Positions 33,646-41,277 of a stretch of 64,000 nt of DNA are shown piece by piece (position 1 is the stretch's first letter; each line of letters begins with the position of its first letter). Source of the DNA: Streptomyces sp. R302 (GTDB lineage Bacteria > Actinomycetota > Actinomycetes > Streptomycetales > Streptomycetaceae). The stretch lies in the NCBI RefSeq assembly GCF_012927245.1, contig NZ_JABBGE010000005.1, forward strand, positions 372,001-436,000. Direction: 5' to 3'. A program made the translations under genes and the position numbers. The notes under the pieces were generated by a model. That model ran no database searches, was not told the DNA's origin, and was given only the letters and a program-made list of their open reading frames with translations.

Positions 33646-34791
33646 ATGGCCCTCGTCGCCGCGCCGCCGGCGGTCGCCCGGCCGAGCCGTGCCCCCACCG
33701 GCGGACGGGACCCGCTGGACGCGCGGGGGGCCGTCGGTCTGCTGCGTGAACTCGGCCTTCTGACAGCCGCCCACGTCGTCGGCGGACTCGTCGTGACCGA
33801 CGTGTCGCGCCGCAACCGCAACCACCGCGTGACCACCACCGACGGCCCCTCGTTCCTCGTCAAGCAGGCGGGCGACCCGGACACGGTACGGACCCTCGGC
33901 AACGAGGCCCGTACCTACGACGCCCTCGCCCTGCGCGGATCCGCCGAACTGCGGGCCGCGCTCCCGCCGACCGTGCGCCACCTGCCGGAGCGGGCCGTCC
34001 TCGTGCTCGGCATCGACTCCGAGGCGATCACCCTGGCGGCGTACCACCGCCGGACGCGCCGGTTCCCGCCGGGCGTGGCGGAGGCGCTCGGCCGCCGGCT
34101 CGCGGCGCTGCACGCCCTGCGCGACGACGAGGCGCGGGAATCGCTCCCGGTGACCACCGGACTGCCGCTGGTGTTCTCGTTCGACCGCCCCGACGTCACC
34201 GTCTACTACGGAGCGAGCTCCGCCACCCTGCGGCTCCTCACCGCCGTGCACGCCACGGGCGACTTCGCCGACCTCCTCGGCCGGTTGCGCGCGGAGTGGC
34301 GGCCGGGCTGCGTCGTCCACGGAGACCTGCGCCTCGACAACGTCATCGTGCGTCCCTCGGTGCCGGCCCGGGCCGGGAAGGGCCTGCGTCTGGCCGACTG
34401 GGAGATGGCGATGTGGGGCGACCCGGCGTGGGACGTCGCCACGGTGCTGTCCGAGTACCTGTCCCTGTGGCTCGACCACGCGCCGGTGAGCGCGGAGACG
34501 CCTCCCGAACGGTTCCTCGATCACGGCCCGTTCCCCCTCCCGCGCTGGCAGCCGGCCGTCCAGCGGTTCTGGACGGCCTACGCCACCGCCGCCGGCGACC
34601 GGGCCGAGGCACGCGCCGTGTGGGCACGCGCGGTGCCGTTCGCGGCCGCACGGCTCGTGCAGACGGCGTACGAGAGCGCCCAGTTCCTCGCGGAACTGCC
34701 GGGGCAGGTGGTGCTCAAGCTGCAGCTCGCCCACAACCTCCTCAGGGATCCGGCCGGCGGAGGCCGCTCGTTGCTCGGGATCGCGCCGTGA
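33646..34791 (+). CDS. APH-fold kinase, candidate Ser/Thr kinase of a class V-type lanthipeptide pathway
   Basis: This 381-aa APH-superfamily protein has the Brenner motif VVHGDLRLDNVIV at about residues 222-234 and the metal-binding LADWEMAMWGDPAWD at about 248-262. In class V lanthipeptides (lexapeptide, cacaoidin) and thioamitide pathways, an APH-like protein phosphorylates precursor Ser/Thr and a HopA1-like protein eliminates the phosphate. The next gene encodes a HopA1-like domain and the previous one a Cys/Ser-rich peptide, so the same role is inferred here. The gene overlaps the HopA1-LanC gene by 4 bases (GTGA). Antibiotic resistance is a less likely alternative given this context. 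Confidence 0.8.
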   Translation: MALVAAPPAVARPSRAPTGGRDPLDARGAVGLLRELGLLTAAHVVGGLVVTDVSRRNRNHRVTTTDGPSFLVKQAGDPDTVRTLGNEARTYDALALRGSAELRAALPPTVRHLPERAVLVLGIDSEAITLAAYHRRTRRFPPGVAEALGRRLAALHALRDDEARESLPVTTGLPLVFSFDRPDVTVYYGASSATLRLLTAVHATGDFADLLGRLRAEWRPGCVVHGDLRLDNVIVRPSVPARAGKGLRLADWEMAMWGDPAWDVATVLSEYLSLWLDHAPVSAETPPERFLDHGPFPLPRWQPAVQRFWTAYATAAGDRAEARAVWARAVPFAAARLVQTAYESAQFLAELPGQVVLKLQLAHNLLRDPAGGGRSLLGIAP

Positions 34792-37148
34792 CCGCCCGGG
34801 AGCACATCGCCTCCGCCGTCGCCGCCACCACCTTCGTGGGCGACCACGGCTTCGCCTGGTTCGGGAAGCGGCCGCCCCGGCTGCCCGCGACGCTCACCCG
34901 GTCGCTGGACGCCCAGGTACGCCGGGACTACCTCGCCCAGGCGCTCGCCGAGCACCTCTACGGCTATTTCTACGTCAAGGGCCACGCCTCCCCGATGCAC
35001 TGGGAGGCCCCCACCGCGGCCGCCGGCGGTTCCGGGCCGTTCGTCGCGGCGCTGCGCGCCCGCAACACGGGCGCCGGAGGCTGGGAGAACGGATGGCGGA
35101 TCACCGCCGGGCCGCAGCCCGCCGATCCGGAGCCGGCCGGTCTCCATCCCGCCGATCCGCAGCCCGCCGATCCCCATCCCGCCGATCCGCAGCCCGCCGG
35201 TCCGCCGTCGCCGGATCCACGGCCCGAGACACGGCTGGAACGGGAAGGCGTGCGGATCAGCGTCCTGGACGGGCGGCTCCTGCGGCGGGGCGGGCCGGGC
35301 TCGGCGGAGCTGCGCATGCCCGGCGAACTGCTCCACCGATCCCCCGGCCACTACCTCGCGCTGTCCGACGCACCGGTTCCCGCCGGCGCGGCCGTCGTCC
35401 GCGTCTACTGGAACTGCACGGCGCGCGGCGCGCTCGACCTCATGGGCGAGCTGACCCGCAGTCTCAACGGCGAGGGCATCCCGTACCAGCTCAAGGTCCT
35501 GGACGACCCCGCCGCGTACGACCGCTGCGACGCCGCGGTCCTCTACCTCACGGCCGACACGGTCGCCGCCGCCCGCCCCCACCTGGCACGGGCCCACCGG
35601 CTGCTCACCGACGCCCGGCTGGTCCGGAGCGCCTGGATCCCCGTGTTCACCAAGGAACTCGGACCCGGCGTGGGCCTCGCCGAGGACACCGACCACGGGC
35701 GCTCGTTCGGCATGCACCGCTGCCGCCTGCTCGCCGAGGGACTCGTCGCGGCCTCGGCGGCGACAAGCGGCACACGTCGCGCACGTCGCACACCTCGTAC
35801 ACGTCGCGCGGAGCTCGTCGGCGACTACCTCCGGGAGCACGGGGTCTCGCTCGACACGCCGTACCTCCGGCCCGGTTCGGCCGACGGATACCGGGCGTTC
35901 GGCCGTACCCCCGCATCGCCCTCCCCACGGCCCGCGCCGGTCACGGAACCGACCGGGAGCGAGCTGGGCGACGAGGCACGGAGGCTCTGCGAGCGGCTCG
36001 TCGCGGACGCCTTCCACGACGGCGACGCCTGCACCTGGCTCGGCTCGCTCGTCCCGGACGGCACCGATCGCGTGCTCGCCTCCCTCGGGCCCACCCTGTA
36101 CGACGGCCTCGCGGGCGTCGCCCTCGTCCTCGCCCAGCTCGACGGCCCCGGCTGCGCCGACACCGCGCGTGCCGCGCTGCGGCAGGCGGAACGCCGTCGC
36201 GGCGACCTCGCGCCGGACCGCCGCCCCGGACTCTTCGACGGCTGGACGGGGCTGGCCCTCGCCCAGGCGTACGCCGCCCGCCGGCTCGACGACCCGGCCC
36301 TGCGCGCCGCCGCCCGGGCCACCGGGCGCGAGGCCCTGGCGCCGCCGTGCACCGAGCACGACCTCATCAGCGGCGCCGCCGGAGCCGTCCTGGGCGCGCT
36401 GGCGCTCGTGGAACTCACCGGAGACCGCTCCCTGCTCGACGAGGCGGTGAGGCTCGGGGACCTGCTCGTCGAGCACGCCACGCCCGCCGGCGGCGGACTG
36501 GCCTGGAGCACCATCAACCGCAAGGGCGAGTTCCACCTCACCGGACTGTCGCACGGCACCGCGGGCATCGCGCTCGCCCTGGCCGAACTCGCCGCGGCGA
36601 CGGGCGAGCCCCGCTTCCTGGCCACCGCCGAAGCCGGCTTCGGCCACGAGCGGGCGTGGTTCGACCCCGGCGTGGGCAACTGGCCGGACCTCCGCGAGAC
36701 CCGGGCCACCCGGGGCGCGGCCCGAGGCGCGCTGGCCTACTCCACGTACTGGTGCCACGGAGCGCCCGGCATCGCGGTGTCCCGCGCGCGGGCCTGGCAG
36801 CTGACCGGCGACCCGGTCTACCGCGACGAGGCCCTCAGGGCCCTGGCGACGACCCGTTCGTTCGTGCGGGACACACACCCCGCGGGTGACCACTCGCTCT
36901 GTCACGGGCTGCTCGGCAACGCGATCGTGCTGACCTTCGCCGGCCGGGCCGTCGGAGACCGGGAGAGCGCGGGCGTGGCGCGGGACGCGGTGGCACGGGC
37001 CCTGGCCGCCCACGCCGGCGGCCCCTGGCCGCTCGGCACCCCCGCCGAGAGCCCGGGACTGATGCTCGGGAGCTCCGGAATCGCTCACGCGCTGCTGTGG
37101 CTGCGCGACCCCGCCGAGCCCATGGTCCTGCTGCCTGGGCTCATCTGA
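34788..37148 (+). CDS. HopA1-like domain fused to a LanC-like cyclase
   Basis: This 786-aa two-domain protein starts at the GTG that overlaps the kinase stop. Residues 1-380 resemble the HopA1 effector family (LAEHLYGYFYVKGHAS near 47-62; VVRVYWNCTARGALDLMGEL near 204-223; RSAWIPVFTKELGPGVGLAE). A DPxPA tandem linker at about 109-146 interrupts it. Residues 385-786 are LanC-like, with the double-helical barrel repeats GLFDGWTGLALAQAY, GLSHGTAGIALAL, YWCHGAPGIAVS (Cys near 655) and SLCHGLLGN (Cys-His near 704). That is the Cys/Cys/His zinc set of LanC cyclases. The inferred roles are phosphate elimination and thioether ring closure in one chain. In described class V pathways these are separate proteins. 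Confidence 0.85.
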   Translation: MTAREHIASAVAATTFVGDHGFAWFGKRPPRLPATLTRSLDAQVRRDYLAQALAEHLYGYFYVKGHASPMHWEAPTAAAGGSGPFVAALRARNTGAGGWENGWRITAGPQPADPEPAGLHPADPQPADPHPADPQPAGPPSPDPRPETRLEREGVRISVLDGRLLRRGGPGSAELRMPGELLHRSPGHYLALSDAPVPAGAAVVRVYWNCTARGALDLMGELTRSLNGEGIPYQLKVLDDPAAYDRCDAAVLYLTADTVAAARPHLARAHRLLTDARLVRSAWIPVFTKELGPGVGLAEDTDHGRSFGMHRCRLLAEGLVAASAATSGTRRARRTPRTRRAELVGDYLREHGVSLDTPYLRPGSADGYRAFGRTPASPSPRPAPVTEPTGSELGDEARRLCERLVADAFHDGDACTWLGSLVPDGTDRVLASLGPTLYDGLAGVALVLAQLDGPGCADTARAALRQAERRRGDLAPDRRPGLFDGWTGLALAQAYAARRLDDPALRAAARATGREALAPPCTEHDLISGAAGAVLGALALVELTGDRSLLDEAVRLGDLLVEHATPAGGGLAWSTINRKGEFHLTGLSHGTAGIALALAELAAATGEPRFLATAEAGFGHERAWFDPGVGNWPDLRETRATRGAARGALAYSTYWCHGAPGIAVSRARAWQLTGDPVYRDEALRALATTRSFVRDTHPAGDHSLCHGLLGNAIVLTFAGRAVGDRESAGVARDAVARALAAHAGGPWPLGTPAESPGLMLGSSGIAHALLWLRDPAEPMVLLPGLI

Positions 37149-37163
37149 GACACCGGAGGGACC

Positions 37164-39134
37164 ATGCCCGGAATCGCCACCCACCTCACCGTGCTGAACC
37201 AGACGGTCGCCCGGCTCACGGCGTCGGGCGACGCGGAGCTGACGGCGGTCGCGGACGCGCTCCGCGCACAACCGGCGTACGCGCACCTCGGCGCGATCGG
37301 ACCGGCGCTGGCGGACTTCATGCCCAACGGGCGCGTCGAGGGCGACGTCACCGACGACCCGAACCCGTACGCCTACGTCTGGAAGCAGATCTTCGCCCTG
37401 CTCGGCGGCGACGAGTCCCGCTTCCCGGGCAGCGGCGTGGGGCTGCACGCCGTCCTCGTCCGCATGCGACGCATCCTCGACGAACTCACCACGGTGGCCG
37501 ACGCGGAGGACTGCGACCGGCTGAAGGACATCCGGGACGGCAACGTGCCGGGCGTCGGTCTGAGCGACATCGAGACGACCGCCAACGACTTCGCGAAGAT
37601 CATCGGCGCCCTCGATCCGGCCACGAGCCCGATCATCGGAGAGATCGCCGCCACCATCACCGACCGGCTGAAGCCGGTCGTCGACACGGCCGCGCCGACC
37701 GATCCGGTGCCACCACCCGAGGAGTGGCACGCGCGCGACTTCCTGCACTGGCGCGGCACCGGCGCGTTCGTCGACGCGCTCCTGGCCGAGGCCGCGGCCA
37801 CCGGCGACGACCGGCTGCGGGCCTACGCCTACGGCTATCTGATCGGCTACGCGGCGAACGTCTGCGGCAGCCCGTTCGTCAACTCCTGCGTCGGCGGCCC
37901 GCACCGCACCCAGTGGTGGCGGCGCCGGTTCACCGACAACTTCATCGACGCCTGGGTGCACGGCCACTACGCGCAGGGCCCGCGGCCGGCCCCGGTGGAC
38001 GCCCCGACACCGCCCTACCCGCAATGGCCCTCGCTGTGCTCGGCGAACCTCCAGAAGCTCATCGAACTCCAGCCGATGGACCCGGCCGCCCTCCTCGTCG
38101 ACATCAAGCGGAACCGCGACCTGCCCGCCGGGGTGATACCCGACGACTTCGCCCAGTCGTGGTTCAAGGCCCTGACCACCGCCCACCCGGGGCCGCTGCC
38201 CGCCGGACTCGCCGCCGAGGAGCTCAACGGCGCCTACCAGATGACGTGGCTGATGCTCTGGGTCCAGACCAGCGGCGAGATCATCGGCTGCAACTTCGGC
38301 GCCCCCGTCGAACCCCCCGAAGGCTGCGGCGCCGCTCTGGGCGAGCTCGACCCCTTCGTACCGGCACCCGGCGGCGGCCCGAGCCTGCCGCCCGCCTTCG
38401 ACACCGACCTGGAGGACACCACGGCGGTGGTGTGCGGCATCCTCCTCGCGATCCTCGGCGGACTGCTGCTCCTCGGCGGCTCCCTCGTGGCCGGCGCAGC
38501 GGCCGTCGCCGGGGCCGCCGCGCTGCTCGACTGCTCCAACGTCGTCGAGTGGCAGAAGCTGCGCTGCCAGTTGTTCTGGTACCGGATGTACCTCTACAAC
38601 GGGCTCAAGGGCATGAACGAACTGCTCGCGCTCGCGGCCTTCGGCTACCCCTACGCCGAGATGCTGGCCGAGGACGAGATCGTCTCCGCGACGCTCTCGG
38701 GGCTGCCGTTCGAGTCCGGACGCAACCTGGTCAAGTCGCGCGTCACCGACAGGGAGTTCCCCTCCAAGCCGTGGGACGGCAACATCCTGACCTTCAACCA
38801 GCGTCCGACGGCGGCCAACCCCGGCTTCGAGAAGCCCAGGAGCACGGCCTACCGGGCCACCGCCTATCCGTCGCACTTCATCGACGACGACGTCGACAAC
38901 CCGCTGTCCAACGGCGGCATCGGCACCGCCGGTGCCTTCCCCGTACGCCTCGGCCCCGACGGGCAGCCCCTGCCGTTCGGCAATGCCGTCGCCAACGCGG
39001 TGGACCTGCTGTCCCGCATCAGCGAACCGCGTCCGGGCTGGAACCTGGACGGCGACCGCGGACTCGCCCACCTGACATGGGAGTTCGACGGCGGCTACGA
39101 CCCCGACGCGGTCACGATCCGGCCGGCCCCGTGA
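37164..39134 (+). CDS. zinc-dependent phospholipase C-like protein with degenerate metal site and hydrophobic segment
   Basis: This 656-aa protein's N-terminal 300 residues recall the bacterial zinc-dependent phospholipase C family: MPGIATHLTVLNQTVARL at the start, YAHLGAIGPALADF near 36-49, and YGYLIGYAANVCGSPFVNSC with GGPHRTQWWRRRFTDNFIDAW near 226-270. As I recall the family, His residues stand where this protein has Gly and Ser (GYLxHxxxDVxGH against GYLIGYAANVCGS), so a full metal site is unlikely. A long hydrophobic stretch (VVCGILLAILGGLLLLGGSL and on, about 425-455) could insert in the membrane. The rest is unassigned. It lies 15 bp after the LanC-like gene and may bind or carry a lipid or the modified peptide. 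Confidence 0.55.
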   Translation: MPGIATHLTVLNQTVARLTASGDAELTAVADALRAQPAYAHLGAIGPALADFMPNGRVEGDVTDDPNPYAYVWKQIFALLGGDESRFPGSGVGLHAVLVRMRRILDELTTVADAEDCDRLKDIRDGNVPGVGLSDIETTANDFAKIIGALDPATSPIIGEIAATITDRLKPVVDTAAPTDPVPPPEEWHARDFLHWRGTGAFVDALLAEAAATGDDRLRAYAYGYLIGYAANVCGSPFVNSCVGGPHRTQWWRRRFTDNFIDAWVHGHYAQGPRPAPVDAPTPPYPQWPSLCSANLQKLIELQPMDPAALLVDIKRNRDLPAGVIPDDFAQSWFKALTTAHPGPLPAGLAAEELNGAYQMTWLMLWVQTSGEIIGCNFGAPVEPPEGCGAALGELDPFVPAPGGGPSLPPAFDTDLEDTTAVVCGILLAILGGLLLLGGSLVAGAAAVAGAAALLDCSNVVEWQKLRCQLFWYRMYLYNGLKGMNELLALAAFGYPYAEMLAEDEIVSATLSGLPFESGRNLVKSRVTDREFPSKPWDGNILTFNQRPTAANPGFEKPRSTAYRATAYPSHFIDDDVDNPLSNGGIGTAGAFPVRLGPDGQPLPFGNAVANAVDLLSRISEPRPGWNLDGDRGLAHLTWEFDGGYDPDAVTIRPAP

Positions 39135-39157
39135 GCACGGCGCGCCAGGAGGCAACC

Positions 39158-40303
39158 ATGAGCACCCACCGTCGGCGTCCCCCGCTCGATCCCGGCATCG
39201 GGCTGGAAGGCGTACAGGAGGCCGGGACCGAACAGCACGAGAAACTGCGCGAGGCATGGGCCCGGCTGGCGAAGGAGGGCCGGACCTGGACGCCGTTCCT
39301 GGTGGTGCCGTACAAGCCGGTCGTGCCGGTGCTGCCCGGACAGACCCCCGACCTCGGCCGGATCCGTCCCGTCCCGGCCGGGGAGGCATTCTGGGCCTCG
39401 CCGTACATCGTCGTCGAGAACAGCGGCGGCATCGGCCTGACCGCGCGCGCCGGGGAGGACAACTTCGTGCACGCACGGGTGTTCAACTTCGGCAGGGCCA
39501 CCTCCGCCCCCACCCAGGTCGACTTCTACTGGGCCGACCCCTCGCTCGGCGTGAGCGCCGGCACGTGCCGTCACATCGGCACCGAGTGGGCCGAGATCCG
39601 CCACGGCGCCTCGCTCGACGTCCGCTGCCGCACCCCCTGGATCCCGGAGTTCCTCAACGGCGGTCACGAGTGCCTCGTGGTCAACACCTCCAACCCCACG
39701 GCGACGGCGTCCCCCGGCTCGGTCTTCGGCCCCTTCGACCCGATCCAGGTCCCCTTCGGACCCCGGCTCGACCGGCACGTCGGCCAGCGCAACCTGACCG
39801 TCGAACCGGCCCAGGGCGGCTCCACGGCGATGACGCTGACCCTGACCAACCCGCTGCCCTTCTCGGCGCGGATGCTCGTCACGCTCCGGGCCGACATGTT
39901 CGAGATCGATGCGGAACACCTCGCGAAGACCGGCGAGACCGAGGTGCTGACGGGGCTCGCCGCGCTCGCGGGGGACCCGGACGCCCCGAAGGAGGGGCCC
40001 GTACGCCGGGTCGGCCGGCCGCCCGCCGTCAAGGTCTCCGTCGGCGAGGTCGTGGGGACGGTCCCCACCGACGCCACCCGCGACTACGCCGCCGCACTGG
40101 TCCAGCACGTCGGAAGGGGAGCGGACCCGGCGGCCGGAGAGGTCGTCGCCACCGCCCGGATGCGGGCCGGCGAGCAGCGCGGCGTCGAGATCGTGGCCGA
40201 CGCCGTCGAGCCGAAGGCGGGGTGGTTCACCGTCGTCACGCTCGGGCAGCTGTGGGAGGACCTGCCGCTCGGCGGCTACACCCTCGTCGGGGTCGTCGCA
40301 TGA
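39158..40303 (+). CDS. protein of unknown function in the RiPP/isoprenoid unit
   Basis: This 381-aa protein is not one I recognise. It is soluble in look, with no signal peptide or membrane helix. From about residue 80 it is beta-rich (SPYIVVENSGGIGLTARAGE, FVHARVFNFGRATSAPTQVD, then FYWADPSLGVSAGTCRHIG), which recalls Ig-like or jelly-roll layers in surface and adhesin-like proteins. A strong AGGAGG site lies before the ATG at 39158; a GTG at 39131 overlapping the previous stop is an alternative start. Its stop overlaps the next ATG (ATGA), so it is coupled to the prenyl synthase. Confidence 0.75.
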   Translation: MSTHRRRPPLDPGIGLEGVQEAGTEQHEKLREAWARLAKEGRTWTPFLVVPYKPVVPVLPGQTPDLGRIRPVPAGEAFWASPYIVVENSGGIGLTARAGEDNFVHARVFNFGRATSAPTQVDFYWADPSLGVSAGTCRHIGTEWAEIRHGASLDVRCRTPWIPEFLNGGHECLVVNTSNPTATASPGSVFGPFDPIQVPFGPRLDRHVGQRNLTVEPAQGGSTAMTLTLTNPLPFSARMLVTLRADMFEIDAEHLAKTGETEVLTGLAALAGDPDAPKEGPVRRVGRPPAVKVSVGEVVGTVPTDATRDYAAALVQHVGRGADPAAGEVVATARMRAGEQRGVEIVADAVEPKAGWFTVVTLGQLWEDLPLGGYTLVGVVA

Positions 40304-41277
40304 CGGCCGCCGCACTGCCCGCCACCGCGGGCGACGACCTCACCCGCGCCCTCGACGCGGCCAACCGCGTCGTCCTCGCCGCCGCGGACACCGCCCTGCC
40401 CGGAGTGGACGCCATCCTGCGGCACCTGCCGTCCCAGGCCGGCAAGGGCGTACGACCCCGCCTGGCACTGCTCGCCTCGGCCGCCTCGGCCCCCGGCGCG
40501 CCCCCGCCCGTCGAGGTCGCCGCGGGCGTCGAGCTCATGCACCTCGGCACCCTGCACCACGACGACGTCGTCGACGAGGCACCCGTACGCCGGGGACAGC
40601 CCACGGTCGCCGCCCTGTGGGGCAACCGCGCGGCCGTCTTCGCGGGCACCTTCCTCCTGTCGAGGGGGACGGAGCTGGTCGCGGGCGCCGGCGAGGCGGC
40701 CGCGCGGGCCGCCGCACGGTGCACGGCCGACCTGTGGCGCGGGCAGACCCGCGAACTCGTCTCCGCGTTCCGCGTCGACCGCACGGAGGACGACTACCTC
40801 GACGTGATCGCCCTCAAGACCGGCGCGCTGTTCGGACTCGCGGGCCTGGCCGGTGCCCTCGCCTCGCACGCCCCGGCCGGAACGGTGGACGCGCTGGAGC
40901 GGTTCGGCAGGACCTGGGGCACGGCCTTCCAACTCGCCGACGACCTCGCGGACCTCACGAGCACGGCGCTCCGGCTCGGCAAGCCCGTCACCGCCGACGT
41001 CCGCGCCGGGATCTACACCCTTCCGGTCATCGTCGCCCTCGGCAGGGGCGGCGCGCCCGCCGCCCGCCTGCGCGGCCTGCTCGGTGTACCGGGCCTGGAC
41101 GGGCCCGGCGCCGAGGAGGTCCGCACGCTGGTGGCCGACGCCGGGGGAGTGGACCGCTCGCTGACCGTCCTGCGGGGTCTGCTCGGCCGCGCGCACGCCG
41201 AACTCGGCCGCCTCCCCGCCACAACGGCGAGGGCACGGCTGCACCAGCTGGTCGAGGAGGTGGGTGATGGCGTCTGA
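40300..41277 (+). CDS. trans-polyprenyl diphosphate synthase
   Basis: This 325-aa class I prenyl synthase has both Asp-rich motifs intact: DDVVD in LHHDDVVDEAPVRRGQPT near residue 86, with the RRG that follows, and DDLAD in AFQLADDLADLTS near 214. GKGVRPRLALLASAA near 50 is the N-terminal substrate site. It condenses isopentenyl diphosphate with allylic diphosphates to an all-trans chain; the length cannot be read with confidence. Coupled to the unknown gene upstream and overlapping the reductase gene downstream by 11 bp, it should supply a prenyl chain within this unit. Confidence 0.93.
   Translation: MTAAALPATAGDDLTRALDAANRVVLAAADTALPGVDAILRHLPSQAGKGVRPRLALLASAASAPGAPPPVEVAAGVELMHLGTLHHDDVVDEAPVRRGQPTVAALWGNRAAVFAGTFLLSRGTELVAGAGEAAARAAARCTADLWRGQTRELVSAFRVDRTEDDYLDVIALKTGALFGLAGLAGALASHAPAGTVDALERFGRTWGTAFQLADDLADLTSTALRLGKPVTADVRAGIYTLPVIVALGRGGAPAARLRGLLGVPGLDGPGAEEVRTLVADAGGVDRSLTVLRGLLGRAHAELGRLPATTARARLHQLVEEVGDGV

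Noticed and set aside
35112..35225. Tandem DNA repeat in the HopA1-LanC gene as a mobile or phase-variable element
   Set aside because: Units keep the reading frame and encode a Pro-rich linker; copy change would only alter linker length.
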